A stretch of 64,000 bases of DNA from Rheinheimera pacifica (GTDB taxonomy: Bacteria > Pseudomonadota > Gammaproteobacteria > Enterobacterales > Alteromonadaceae): contig NZ_JANUEM010000003.1 in NCBI RefSeq assembly GCF_024809855.1, positions 62,001 through 126,000 of the forward strand, read 5' to 3'. Both the position numbers and the translations under genes were made by a program. Below are positions 8,851-17,811 of this stretch, piece after piece (position 1 is the stretch's first letter; every line of letters starts with the position of its first letter). The notes below the pieces were generated by a model. It did no database searches, was not told the DNA's origin, and was given only the letters and a program-made list of their open reading frames with translations.

Positions 8851-9600
8851 CTAGCGTGCTGTCCAGCCGCCATCCAGCACCAGGGTTTGCGCTGTCATAT
8901 GTCGTGCGGCATCACTGCATAAAAAGGCGGCAGTGGCAGCAATTTCGTCAACACCAATAAAAGCTTTCTGTGGCATAGGCGCCAGCATGATCTGCTCTAT
9001 TACCTGCTGTTCGGTCAGGTTATGTTCTTTCGCCTGGGATGCAATTTGCTGCTCTACCAGCGGGGTTTTCACATAAGCCGGGCACACAGTATTAATGGTA
9101 AAATTTATGTCGGCGTTCTCCAGCGCCACCACTTTACTAAAGCCGAGCAAACCATGCTTGGCGGCAACATAAGCTGATTTAAATGGTGAGGCTATCAGCG
9201 CATGGATAGAACCAATATTAATGATGCGGCCAAAATTACGCTCACGCATGCCTGGCAGCATGGCACGGCTTAGCATGGCGGGGCCGGTGAGCATAACATT
9301 AAGCAGAAGCTGCCATTTTTCCGGCGGAAAATCTTCCAGCCGGGCAACATGCTGAATGCCGGCATTGTTAATCAGGACATCTGCCGGATATTTTGCTGCA
9401 CAACTGGCGATAGAAGCTGCATCGGTAACATCAAGCACAATACCCTCTGCGGCAAAACCCTGCTGCTTAAGTTCGGCCACTTTGCTGTCGATACTGCTTT
9501 GCTGCAAGTCAGCAAGAATAACCTTGTGGCCCTGAGCGGCAAAATGGCTGGCAATGGCAAAACCTATACCGCCGGTACCCCCTGTTACAAGAACCTGCAT
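8851..9600 (-). CDS. bdhA: 3-hydroxybutyrate dehydrogenase (SDR)
   Basis: The ATG at 9600 is chosen because GGAG sits just upstream and the protein then begins directly with the Rossmann strand MQVLVTGGTGGIG; a longer frame adds 24 unlike residues. The product is 249 residues, normal for the family. It shows the NAD-binding glycine motif, NNAG, the active-site Ser in the GSIHA region and the YVAAK catalytic Tyr/Lys. It also carries the hydroxybutyrate dehydrogenase hallmarks GIQHV and NTVCPAYVKTPLVEQQI. The enzyme interconverts 3-hydroxybutyrate and acetoacetate in the cytoplasm. Position directly before the CrbS-like kinase fits a shared short-chain acid theme. Confidence 0.88.
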   Translation of the reverse strand: MQVLVTGGTGGIGFAIASHFAAQGHKVILADLQQSSIDSKVAELKQQGFAAEGIVLDVTDAASIASCAAKYPADVLINNAGIQHVARLEDFPPEKWQLLLNVMLTGPAMLSRAMLPGMRERNFGRIINIGSIHALIASPFKSAYVAAKHGLLGFSKVVALENADINFTINTVCPAYVKTPLVEQQIASQAKEHNLTEQQVIEQIMLAPMPQKAFIGVDEIAATAAFLCSDAARHMTAQTLVLDGGWTAR

Positions 9601-9655
9601 GCTGTTTGCTCCGTAGTGAAATAGTTGTTGGCTGATTCTGCTCATGCTAGAAGTC

Positions 9656-9686
9656 GCGCTAAAGTTGGGCAACGCTACTTTAGTGC
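9656..9686. promoter_or_regulatory. Inverted repeat in the bdhA upstream region
   Basis: GCGCTAAAGT and ACTTTAGTGC are inverted copies (9 of 10 positions) separated by 11 bp, so the half-site centres are about two helical turns apart. The repeat lies 56-86 bp before the bdhA ATG. The rest of the 378-bp region between bdhA and the AbgT gene (9601-9978) has no convincing gene; it must hold divergent promoters. The binding factor is unknown. Confidence 0.4.
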
Positions 9687-9978
9687 TATAAGGGGGGCCT
9701 GCGTACTTTATGTTACGTTAAAACTGTGCAGTACAACGTTATCTGGATGGCTGATTGGCAGAATAAGGTACTGAGGGTTTGTGATGCACGCCAATTGTGC
9801 TAAATTTGCCGGCTTGTAACAAAATTACGCCCGCTCCGATGATGGTTTTGTCTGTCATAAATGTTATTTTTCAGCGTTTTAATAGCTTATTACGCTTTGT
9901 ATGGCATAAAGCGGCATAATCAGTGTGCTAACCCAGATGGTTACAGCACCGGCTAAAGTCTTACGTTGAGGATCCTTT

Positions 9979-11574
9979 ATGTCAGTTTCTGACAATAACA
10001 CCGCCGATAACGGCAAACGTGGTTGGTTTACCCGTTTTCTTGATACGGTAGAATGGTTTGGTAACCTGTTGCCGCATCCTGTTACCTTGTTTGCGATGTT
10101 TGCTGCTGCGATCGTGTTGGGCAGCGGTATAGCAGCATATTTTGATGTTAGTGCGATAGATCCGCGGCCAGAGGGAACAGCCGGGCGCGCAGCAGATGGC
10201 GTGATCCGCGTGGTTAACCTGGTTAGTGTCGATGGTTTGCAGCGTATTGTATCAAACCTGGTTACTAACTTTACCAACTTTCCGCCACTGGGGGTGGTGC
10301 TGGTAGCTTTGCTGGGCGTGAGTATTGCCGAGCACTCCGGGCTGATTTCTGCCGCGATGCGCGGCCTGGTTATGGGCGCGTCCAAGCGCATGGTTACCGT
10401 AACTATCGTGTTTGCAGGAGTGCTGTCTAATACTGCTTCAGAACTGGGTTATGTTGTACTTATCCCGATGGCTGCAATTATTTTCCACTCACTGGGGCGT
10501 CATCCGCTCGCTGGTCTGGCGGCTGCCTTTGCCGGTGTGTCCGGTGGTTACAGTGCCAACTTGTTTATTGGTACTGTGGATCCTCTGTTGGCCGGTTTTA
10601 CCCAGTCAGCTGCTAATCTGATCGACCCTACTTACATTGTTGGCCCTGAGGCAAACTGGTATTTTATGTTTGTCAGTACTTTTCTGGTGGCTGGATTAGG
10701 TGCTTTTGTTACTGAAAAGATAGTTGAACCAAAACTGGGTAAGTACAACGCAGCTGAGGCTTCAGTTGATTTGGGTGAGCAAAAGCTGGATGCGTTAACC
10801 CATAAAGAGCGGTTAGCGTTGAAAGTTGCCGGGCTGGCATTTGTGGCACTGTTAGCGTTATTGGCGTTAAGTGTTGTACCGCAATGGGGGCCGTTACGGC
10901 ACCCACAAACGGGTTTAGTTGCCGGCTCTCCGTTTTTGCAGGGCATAGTGGTATTTATTTTTATTACCTTTGCTATACCGGGTTATATCTATGGCCGTAT
11001 TGTCGGCACAATGAAAACTGACCGTGATGTAATTAATGCCATGGCTAAAAGCATCAGTTCGATGGGACTTTACATTGTGCTGGTGTTTTTCGCGGCTCAG
11101 TTTGTTGCCTTTTTTGGCTGGTCGAATCTGGGGTCTATTCTGGCGGTAAAAGGTGCCACCCTGCTGCAGGACATCGGCCTGACGGGCCCAATGCTGTTTG
11201 TGTTTTTTATTGGCATGTGCGCGCTGGTGAACCTGTCACTGGGTTCTGCATCGGCGCAGTGGGCTATTTTTGCGCCTATTTTTGTGCCTATGCTAATGAT
11301 CGTTGGCTACTCACCCGAGGTAATACAGGCGGCATACCGGATAGGTGATTCGGTTACCAACCTTATTACGCCGATGATGAGCTACTTTGGTTTAATACTG
11401 GCGGTAGCGGCACGCTACAAAAAGGATTTAGGCATAGGCACACTGATTGCCACCATGTTGCCCTACACTATGGTGTTTTTTGTCGGCTGGGTTACGCTGT
11501 TTTACCTGTGGGTGTTTGTATTTGGCTTGCCGGTGGGGCCGGGTTCCCCCACTTATTACCAGTTTGGTGGTTAA
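9979..11574 (+). CDS. AbgT-family transporter
   Basis: 531 residues with roughly a dozen membrane helices, matching the AbgT/MtrF family in length. Recognisable family segments are FLDTVEWFGNLLPHP near the start, GVSIAEHSGLISAAMRG, SNTASELGYVVLIP, GVSGGYSANLFIGTVDPLLAG, SLGSASAQWA and DSVTNLITPMMSYFG. AbgT imports p-aminobenzoyl-glutamate in E. coli; MtrF and relatives export sulfonamides and related antimetabolites. Which role applies here cannot be decided from sequence, and no aminobenzoyl-glutamate hydrolase neighbours it. The M20 peptidase at 54.5 kb is remote. GAGG precedes the ATG, and a strong terminator follows the stop. Confidence 0.9.
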   Translation: MSVSDNNTADNGKRGWFTRFLDTVEWFGNLLPHPVTLFAMFAAAIVLGSGIAAYFDVSAIDPRPEGTAGRAADGVIRVVNLVSVDGLQRIVSNLVTNFTNFPPLGVVLVALLGVSIAEHSGLISAAMRGLVMGASKRMVTVTIVFAGVLSNTASELGYVVLIPMAAIIFHSLGRHPLAGLAAAFAGVSGGYSANLFIGTVDPLLAGFTQSAANLIDPTYIVGPEANWYFMFVSTFLVAGLGAFVTEKIVEPKLGKYNAAEASVDLGEQKLDALTHKERLALKVAGLAFVALLALLALSVVPQWGPLRHPQTGLVAGSPFLQGIVVFIFITFAIPGYIYGRIVGTMKTDRDVINAMAKSISSMGLYIVLVFFAAQFVAFFGWSNLGSILAVKGATLLQDIGLTGPMLFVFFIGMCALVNLSLGSASAQWAIFAPIFVPMLMIVGYSPEVIQAAYRIGDSVTNLITPMMSYFGLILAVAARYKKDLGIGTLIATMLPYTMVFFVGWVTLFYLWVFVFGLPVGPGSPTYYQFGG

Positions 11575-11590
11575 CCGCCTTTATTCCGAT

Positions 11591-11621
11591 AAAAAGCCAG
11601 CACCTGACTGCTGGCTTTTTT
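11591..11621. terminator. Bidirectional intrinsic terminator
   Basis: AAAAAGCCAGCA, a CCTGAC loop and TGCTGGCTTTTT make a 12-bp stem flanked by A- and T-runs, so it works in both directions. It separates the convergent AbgT and nagR genes and touches the nagR stop codon. Confidence 0.88.
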
Positions 11622-12645
11622 ATTTACTAACAGCAGTAGATTCACGCACCAGCAGCTCAGGAATAAATACCGGCTGTTTGTCTGCCAGCATCTTGCTGGC
11701 ATTAGGCTTGGCATGGCGGAACAACAACTCTGCCGCTTGCTGCGCTATGGTAACGTTAGGTTGATGTGCCGTGGTTAACGGCGGCCAGGTTTGGCGTGAA
11801 AACGGGCTGTTTTCAAAACCGGCAATGGCCAGTTGCTGTGGAATAGCAATATTCATCAACCGGGCGCTGAATAAGGCACCGGCGGCAATTTCATCATTAC
11901 AGGCAAAAATTGCACTGGGTTTTTTGCTCAGGTTCATCAGCTGTTTTGCGCCTTTCACACCCGACTCAAATGAATAGCTGCCCGGCACAATAAACTTAGG
12001 GTTGGGAGTAATACCGCGTTTCGTCAGTGCGGCCTGATAACCTGCTAAACGCTCGCCGCTTGAGCTGTGCTCTTCATCACCACATAAAAAGGCGATATCC
12101 GTGTGTCCCAGTTCCAACAGATGGTTAGTAATTTTAAAGGCGGCGGTAAAATCGTCTACCAGCACGCAGTTGCTTAACTTGGGCGATGGGGTAGAACCGG
12201 AGATAATTCTGACAAAATGCACACCGATTTTTTCCAGCGCTTCGGCAATATGTGGCATTTCAGAAAACGGTGGTGTTAACACCAGGCCAGCTAAACGTGA
12301 TTGCTGCACTAAATCTATAACCTCCCGCACAATATCGGGAGATTTGGCATTAGTAGGGTGAATAAGCAGCTCATAACCGTGTTTGCGGCAGGCATCAAGT
12401 AAACCACGTTGCATATCAATAACATAATAGGCGTTGGGGTTGTCGTAAATATAACCAATGCTAAATGAGCGGCTGCTGGCCAGGTTACGGGCAGCAGCAT
12501 TAGGCTGGTATTGCAGTGCGGTTATAGCGGCCATCACTTTGTCATAGGTGTCTTTTCGCACCGACGGTTCATTATTCATTACCCGGGATACGGTTTTAAT
12601 GGATACCCCAGCATGGCTGGCAACATCATTAATGGTTACTTTCAT
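11620..12645 (-). CDS. nagR: LacI-family regulator of GlcNAc use (NagR-like)
   Basis: 341 residues. Residues 1-55 are the LacI helix-turn-helix plus hinge (VTINDVASHAGVSIKTVSRVMN ... YQPNAAARNLAS), and the rest is a periplasmic-binding-protein-like sensor domain with SGSTPS, LLELGHTDIAFLCGDEEHSSSGERLAGY and FACNDEIAAGAL. Shewanella and relatives control N-acetylglucosamine genes with a LacI-type NagR instead of NagC, with GlcNAc-6-phosphate or a similar sugar as inducer. The assignment rests on position beside the receptor and nag genes and on the matching 18-bp palindromes at 13017 and 20580. A variant of the same palindrome lies 73 bp before its own ATG, suggesting autoregulation. Confidence 0.85.
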   Translation of the reverse strand: MKVTINDVASHAGVSIKTVSRVMNNEPSVRKDTYDKVMAAITALQYQPNAAARNLASSRSFSIGYIYDNPNAYYVIDMQRGLLDACRKHGYELLIHPTNAKSPDIVREVIDLVQQSRLAGLVLTPPFSEMPHIAEALEKIGVHFVRIISGSTPSPKLSNCVLVDDFTAAFKITNHLLELGHTDIAFLCGDEEHSSSGERLAGYQAALTKRGITPNPKFIVPGSYSFESGVKGAKQLMNLSKKPSAIFACNDEIAAGALFSARLMNIAIPQQLAIAGFENSPFSRQTWPPLTTAHQPNVTIAQQAAELLFRHAKPNASKMLADKQPVFIPELLVRESTAVSK

Positions 12646-12717
12646 GGTTTATCCCACGGTTTAACTACGTTAAGGCTGCCTATTATATCGCCATTTGTAG
12701 TAATGTTTAGTATAGAA

Positions 12718-12734
12718 ATGACAGCGCTGGTCAT
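12718..12734. promoter_or_regulatory. Variant NagR operator before nagR
   Basis: ATGACAGCGCTGGTCAT differs from the other NagR-type palindromes by one extra G between the half-sites. It lies 73-89 bp upstream of the nagR ATG. The remainder of the 444-bp nagR/receptor intergenic region (12646-13089) is AT-rich and holds no gene I can support. Confidence 0.55.
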
Positions 12735-13016
12735 CTGTTAGATCAAATTAAACTAATGGATACCTCTTTTTTAGCTAAACGGCAAATGTTAATTACTACT
12801 GCACTGAGCTCTGCTTTGCTTTATCTGGCAGTATTTTAGTTTAACTTTATGAATATATTTTAAAAAATATACCTACAAAGCTGCTTTTTTTACGAGCAGA
12901 TTTTTGTCGTAGCAAAGATGTAGTTAAATAAGCTAATAGCGTGTTGTGGGTAATATGGTTAAATTTTCGTCGTATTAGGTTTGCAAAGGCCATTTTTTTT
13001 GTGTATGTTCATTTGT

Positions 13017-13034
13017 AATGACAGCGTTGTCATT
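13017..13034. promoter_or_regulatory. NagR operator before the chitin-sugar TonB receptor
   Basis: AATGACAGCGTTGTCATT is a palindrome with LacI-type central CG, 56 bp before the receptor ATG. It matches the site at 20580, so the two probably bind the same regulator. Confidence 0.78.
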
Positions 13035-13089
13035 AAGTGTCCGGGATGAAGTAAAACAGTAAGAATTAAAACAGGAACGGGAGAAGCAT

Positions 13090-15768
13090 ATGCAGCACAA
13101 TAAAATTAATAAATGTGCCTTAGCAGTGAAACTCAGCTTGTTGGTAGGAAGCGCCGCATTAACAATGCCGGCATTTGCCGCTGATCAGGTTGAAACAACA
13201 GAACAGGTTGAAGTTATAGAGATCCGCGGTATCCGCGCGTCACAAGAGGCTAACTTAAATGCCAAGCGTTACTCAAATGCCGTGGTAGATGTGGTTACGG
13301 CAGAAGATATAGGCAAATTTCCTGATAAAAACGTTGCCGAGTCGTTATCACGTATTACCGGTGTCGGTGTAAGCCGTGAGTTTGGTGAAGGTGAAAAAAT
13401 TACTGTACGCGGTGCCAGTTCTTCTACTAACCGTACTTTACTTAATGGCCAGACAGTCGCCACAGCAGACTGGTTTATTCTGGATAATCCGGGACGCAGT
13501 TTTAACTACACTATGCTGCCGTCAGCACTGGTGTCTGATTTAGAAGTATATAAATCGCCGCTTGCCAGTATTGATGAAGGTTCGATTGGTGGTACGGTTA
13601 TTCTGCGTACACGTAAACCGTTATCGATGGATGCTAATTCAGTCAATATTTCTCTGGAAGGGCAGTATTCAGAAGCGTCAGAAAAGTGGGACCCTCAGAT
13701 CTCTGGCTTGTATTCCTGGAAAAACGACGACGACAGTTTCGGTATTTTAGTGTCGGCTATTAAGCAGGATCGTAAAGTTGTTCGTGAAGGTGTTGAAGTT
13801 CTGGGCTGGCCAACTAACCCTGATTTAGATACAAAAGTGCCGAGCCATATTGGTGTACCTCGGTTTGAGCAAGACCGCGAACGCGAAACTTTGTTTTTGT
13901 CATTACAGGCAAGACCAAACGACAATCTGGATATGGTGCTGAACGTACTGGATTCTAAAGTAGACGCCAACAACCAGAACCAGAACTGGCTTATTTTTGT
14001 CAATAACAATGCCGCTGCACTAACAAACACTGTCATCGAAAATGGCAGTATTGTTGCTGGTGAGGTAGCGACAGGTGGTACAGCGGCATATAACTTTATT
14101 AACCGTGTATCTTCTACTGAAACCCGCTCTATAGACTTCGATCTGACTTATAGCGCAGAAACGTTTGAGTTACACACTCAGGTAGGCCATACCAAAGCCA
14201 AAGGTGGTACTTATCGTGAAACGTCATGGGAATATGGTACACCGGCAGATATTACCGGCTACACCTTTGATTTGCGTGGAGGTAAACCATCGGCGTCAAC
14301 TACGGTAGATGCGTCTGATCCTACTCAGTTCCGGCCTGGCTGGATATGGGGTGGTGAAAAGCCAACAACCGACGAAGAAACCTATGGTCAGCTCGATTTC
14401 ACTATTCCCGTGCAAAAGGGAGCATTTTCAGCAGTAAAAACCGGCGTTAAATATCGCACGGCTGAACGCACTCAGGACCGTATTGCATACAGCTGGCATG
14501 GCCCACAAACCATGACGGGTAACGAAGATGTTGCAGGCAGTTATCTGGACCATATTTTTGCCAGTTGTTACGATTTAGCCCAATGTGGCTTATTCAGTGG
14601 CACTGTTAATATTGATGCCGTAGTAAATGGCAATATGACACAGCAACTGGCACATAACCGTGCAGTGATGGAGCAAATTGCTTTTGAGGGGTTAAATGGT
14701 GTACCGGCAGATTATGCTAAGTCACTTAATTTGCCAGAAATCTGGAGTGTTGAAGAGAATATTTTAGCGCTTTATGTTCAGGGTGATTTTGAGGGCGAGG
14801 GTTTCCGCGGTAACGTTGGTATTCGTTATGTTGATACCAAACAAACCTCTGGTGGCTATGAGTTTTCTGGCGATTCCTGGGGTTTACAAACTATAGATCG
14901 TGAATGGTTAACACCAGAGTACCTAGCTTGGGTTGAAACGGATAACGACTACAGTGAAGTGCTGCCCAGCCTGAATATTGCTTTTGATTTATCAGACGAT
15001 CAGATCCTGCGTTTTGGTGCTGCGCGAGTGATGGCGCGGCAAGACTGGAATAATATTTCATCTTCTATCACCTATGGTTCACTTGACGTAGCCCAGCCAA
15101 CAGGTAGTGCCAGCAACCCAATGTTAATGCCACAAATTGCTGACCAGTTTGATATATCCTGGGAGTGGTATTTTGATGCATCAGCTTTGTTTGCAGTAAC
15201 GTACTTCCATAAAGATGTAAAAAGTTACCGCAGTTTCTCAACCTTTGTGGATGAGCGCTACTGGGAAGAAGGCGAAGAGTGGGTCGATGTTACCTTTACC
15301 CGCCCGGAAAATGGCCCAGGTGGTAAAACAGATGGCTTTGAAGTGAGTTATCAGCAGGCGTTTGGTGATTTTGGCGTAAGTGCCAACTACACCTATACCA
15401 ATGCTAAACGTGATGAAACGCGTGATCTGACTTTGCCTGGCTCAGGCCTGGTTGAAGGTACATCCAGACATATGGCTAATGCCAGCGTGTACTATGAGAC
15501 TGACAAAATTGGCGCCCGTTTAATGTATAACTACCGCACTGAATGGTACAAAGGTCTGCACTATAACGGTGATGAGTTATGGAATGACAGTTATGGCCAA
15601 CTGGATGCCAGCCTAAGTTATAACCTGACCGACAATATTACCTTCTCCCTGGAAGCGGTTAACCTGACCAATGAAGAAGTTGTTGAATACAATACTGATA
15701 AAGCCCGGTTATTTTCAATCTATGAAAATGGTCGTCGTTTTGTTGCCGGTGTTCGTATGAACTTCTGA
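13090..15768 (+). CDS. TonB-dependent receptor for chitin-derived oligosaccharides
   Basis: 892 residues starting at an ATG with GGGAG 6 nt upstream. A signal peptide ends near MPAFAADQ, then a TonB box-like VEVIEIRGIRAS. The plug carries the Alteromonadales carbohydrate-receptor signature EDIGKFPDKNVAESLSRITGVGVSR and the short insert ITVRGASSSTNRTLLNG. The barrel ends in GVRMNF. It lies downstream of a NagR-type operator and is followed by cupin and SapC genes and the GH20 hexosaminidase, so the likely ligand is GlcNAc oligomers released from chitin, taken across the outer membrane with TonB energy. The ligand is inferred from context, not from residues. A strong hairpin after the stop would reduce read-through into the accessory genes. 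Confidence 0.88.
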   Translation: MQHNKINKCALAVKLSLLVGSAALTMPAFAADQVETTEQVEVIEIRGIRASQEANLNAKRYSNAVVDVVTAEDIGKFPDKNVAESLSRITGVGVSREFGEGEKITVRGASSSTNRTLLNGQTVATADWFILDNPGRSFNYTMLPSALVSDLEVYKSPLASIDEGSIGGTVILRTRKPLSMDANSVNISLEGQYSEASEKWDPQISGLYSWKNDDDSFGILVSAIKQDRKVVREGVEVLGWPTNPDLDTKVPSHIGVPRFEQDRERETLFLSLQARPNDNLDMVLNVLDSKVDANNQNQNWLIFVNNNAAALTNTVIENGSIVAGEVATGGTAAYNFINRVSSTETRSIDFDLTYSAETFELHTQVGHTKAKGGTYRETSWEYGTPADITGYTFDLRGGKPSASTTVDASDPTQFRPGWIWGGEKPTTDEETYGQLDFTIPVQKGAFSAVKTGVKYRTAERTQDRIAYSWHGPQTMTGNEDVAGSYLDHIFASCYDLAQCGLFSGTVNIDAVVNGNMTQQLAHNRAVMEQIAFEGLNGVPADYAKSLNLPEIWSVEENILALYVQGDFEGEGFRGNVGIRYVDTKQTSGGYEFSGDSWGLQTIDREWLTPEYLAWVETDNDYSEVLPSLNIAFDLSDDQILRFGAARVMARQDWNNISSSITYGSLDVAQPTGSASNPMLMPQIADQFDISWEWYFDASALFAVTYFHKDVKSYRSFSTFVDERYWEEGEEWVDVTFTRPENGPGGKTDGFEVSYQQAFGDFGVSANYTYTNAKRDETRDLTLPGSGLVEGTSRHMANASVYYETDKIGARLMYNYRTEWYKGLHYNGDELWNDSYGQLDASLSYNLTDNITFSLEAVNLTNEEVVEYNTDKARLFSIYENGRRFVAGVRMNF

Positions 15769-15793
15769 TCTGCGAAATATTGACCGTAAAGCC

Positions 15794-15830
15794 AAAGGTT
15801 GGTACTGCTTAGCAGTACCAACCTTTATAT
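15794..15830 (+). terminator. Intrinsic terminator after the receptor
   Basis: AAAGGTTGGTACTGC pairs perfectly with GCAGTACCAACCTTT (15-bp stem, 3-nt loop) and is followed by a weak T-rich tail. It probably lowers expression of the downstream cupin gene relative to the receptor. Confidence 0.8.
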
Positions 15831-15857
15831 TTTCCGCTACTGAGTGGAGGTAATTAT

Positions 15858-16871
15858 ATGAAAGATGTTACCCAGTGGCATAACGTCGATGAAGCTTTGT
15901 TCCGGCAGAAGATTGTTCCGTTGCATCAGCCAGCGATATTGCGTCAGGCAGTAAAACACTGGCCTGCAGTGCAGGCTGCTTTGCAATCAGATATGCAATT
16001 ACAACAGTATTTTGCCGCGCTGGATAACAGAGCCGAGGTAAATACAGTATTGGCTCATCCCGATAGCGGCGGGCGTTTGAGTTATAATGACACGCTGACA
16101 GGGTTTAACTTTGAACGGCAAAAAGCGCCCGTTACGGCTGTTATTAATGAGCTGCGCAAAATTAACGGTAAAAAAGATGCGTTGCATATTGCAGTACAAA
16201 GCGCCCGGACTGATGCCTGTTTACCGGGTTTTCGCCGTTTTAATACTATGCCGTTACTGGCGACAGATATTTGCCCACGGATCTGGGTAGGAAACCGCAT
16301 AATAGTGCCAGCGCACTTTGACAATGCAGATAACTTGGCCTGTGTCGTAGCGGGTTTACGCCGTTTTACCTTATTTCCACCAGAGCAGGTCAGCAATTTA
16401 TATATTGGCCCGCTGGACTTTACCCCGGCCGGAGCTCCCATCAGTATGGTTGATATGCTAAAGCCGGATTTAGCCGCACATCCTAAATTTAAAACAGCGC
16501 TTGAGCATGCTCAACTCGCTGAGCTTGAACCTGGCGATGTGCTGTATATACCTACCTTGTGGTGGCATCATGTGGAATCATTGTCTGCAGTTAATATTCT
16601 TATCAATTATTGGTGGGGTGGTTCACTCGGTGATGGTGCGAATCAGGCTTCACCGTTTGATAGTCTGTTGCACACCTTAATGACGATAAGGCATCTGCCA
16701 CCAGAGCAACGGCAGCATTGGCAGGCCTTTTTTAATCATTTTGCATTTCATGCTGATGGCAACCCGGTAGCACATTTAGCTGATACACAACAAGGGATTG
16801 CCGGTGAGCTGCCGAACAAGCGGGATGCTAACATTAAAGATTGGCTGATAACGCAGCTAAAAACTATGTAA
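15858..16871 (+). CDS. Cupin-like (JmjC/cupin_8) domain protein
   Basis: 337 residues with a JmjC-type double-stranded beta-helix. An iron-binding HxD sits in PAHFDNADN (near residue 152) and a distal His in LWWHHVESL (near residue 236), with the cupin_8 segment RRFTLFPPEQVSNLYIGPLD between. Such proteins are 2-oxoglutarate/iron-dependent hydroxylase-like. They recur beside carbohydrate TonB receptors of Alteromonadales and Caulobacterales with SapC and tryptophan halogenase-like genes; their target is unknown. GGAGG lies 8 nt before the ATG. It is separated from the receptor by an attenuating hairpin and followed by SapC. Confidence 0.82.
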   Translation: MKDVTQWHNVDEALFRQKIVPLHQPAILRQAVKHWPAVQAALQSDMQLQQYFAALDNRAEVNTVLAHPDSGGRLSYNDTLTGFNFERQKAPVTAVINELRKINGKKDALHIAVQSARTDACLPGFRRFNTMPLLATDICPRIWVGNRIIVPAHFDNADNLACVVAGLRRFTLFPPEQVSNLYIGPLDFTPAGAPISMVDMLKPDLAAHPKFKTALEHAQLAELEPGDVLYIPTLWWHHVESLSAVNILINYWWGGSLGDGANQASPFDSLLHTLMTIRHLPPEQRQHWQAFFNHFAFHADGNPVAHLADTQQGIAGELPNKRDANIKDWLITQLKTM

Positions 16872-17016
16872 GCAGGGCAGTGATTTGGTATTGATCCCAT
16901 TGTTGACTTAGCGCATGATAACAGCGCACTGCTGGTGGCGTTTGGGGTAGACGACTTATAACAACATCTTTGCCATCAGTACTTCTCAAATCCATGAACA
17001 GAATAAAGAGCAGTTT

Positions 17017-17724
17017 ATGACTTCAACACCTAAGATTGTGCCGTTAAATAAAGAACAGCACGCCGCGACTAAAATCAATAATAACAACGCCTTTTCTCAT
17101 ATCAGCAGCGAGCATTTATTACCGGTAGTGGTACACGAATTTGTTGTGGCCGGTGCCGAGTTTCCTATTGTTTTTGTAAAAGCCAACGACACTTTTCAGC
17201 CGGTAGCCATGCTGGGCCTGGCTGCACAACAAAACCTGTTTATGCAAAATGACCAATGGCAGGCGCTGTATGTACCGCGTGCAGCACGTAATTACCCGCT
17301 GGTACTGGTAAAAGATAAGCCGGATGGCGATCGCCTGATGGTAGGCCTGGATGAAAGCTCTGAGCGTGTAGGCCAGGCTGAAGGTCATGCTCTGTTTAAC
17401 GATGATGGCAGTGAAAGTGAATTTTTAACCCAGCGTAAACAGCAAATGGCTGAATATGTAGATATGGGCATGATTACCCGTAACTTTGTGGAAAAATTAC
17501 AAAGCCTGGAACTGATTAAAGAGCAGGTATTAACGCTAACAATTAAAGGTGAAGAGCGCCGTATTAACGGTATTTACCTGATTGACGAGCCAAAACTGAA
17601 TGAACTGAGTGATGAAGTGTTTCTTGAGCTGCGTAAGAGCGGTTATTTAACCGCGATTTATGCCCAACTGATGTCGCTGCAGCATACACAGAAACTGGTA
17701 AAGAAAATCGCTGATGCCAGCTAA
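17017..17724 (+). CDS. SapC-family protein
   Basis: 235 residues matching the SapC family (named after a Campylobacter S-layer locus). Visible features are HLLPVVVHEFVVAGAEFPIVFV near residues 35-55, LYVPRAARNYPLVLV, LFNDDGSESEF, and a charged C-terminal helix. There is no signal peptide. In Alteromonadales these genes are regular partners of carbohydrate TonB receptors and cupin_8 genes. The molecular role is not established; regulation or modification of the receptor is speculation. It lies 145 bp after the cupin gene and ends before a strong terminator. Confidence 0.85.
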   Translation: MTSTPKIVPLNKEQHAATKINNNNAFSHISSEHLLPVVVHEFVVAGAEFPIVFVKANDTFQPVAMLGLAAQQNLFMQNDQWQALYVPRAARNYPLVLVKDKPDGDRLMVGLDESSERVGQAEGHALFNDDGSESEFLTQRKQQMAEYVDMGMITRNFVEKLQSLELIKEQVLTLTIKGEERRINGIYLIDEPKLNELSDEVFLELRKSGYLTAIYAQLMSLQHTQKLVKKIADAS

Positions 17725-17774
17725 CTCACAAAGCTAATAGCCTGCGCTGTTAGCTTTGTTATTGGTGTTGCCTG

Positions 17775-17807
17775 AAAGCCAGCTAGCTTAGGTTAGCTGG
17801 CTTTTTT
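17775..17807. terminator. Intrinsic terminator between SapC and the hexosaminidase
   Basis: AAAGCCAGCTA and TAGCTGGCTTT form an 11-bp stem followed by a T-run. With A-residues on the left it can serve the convergent genes in both directions. A weaker hairpin (AAAGCTAATA...) precedes it at about 17730-17757. Confidence 0.8.
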
Positions 17808-17811
17808 ATAT

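Noticed and set aside
9601-9672. N-terminal extension of the hydroxybutyrate dehydrogenase frame
   Set aside because: The extra 24 residues are unlike the family, and GGAG sits before the ATG at 9600.
16872-17016. AACAGCGCACTGCT in the cupin-SapC gap as a NagR half-site
   Set aside because: It lacks the TGACA/TGTCA core of the other three sites.
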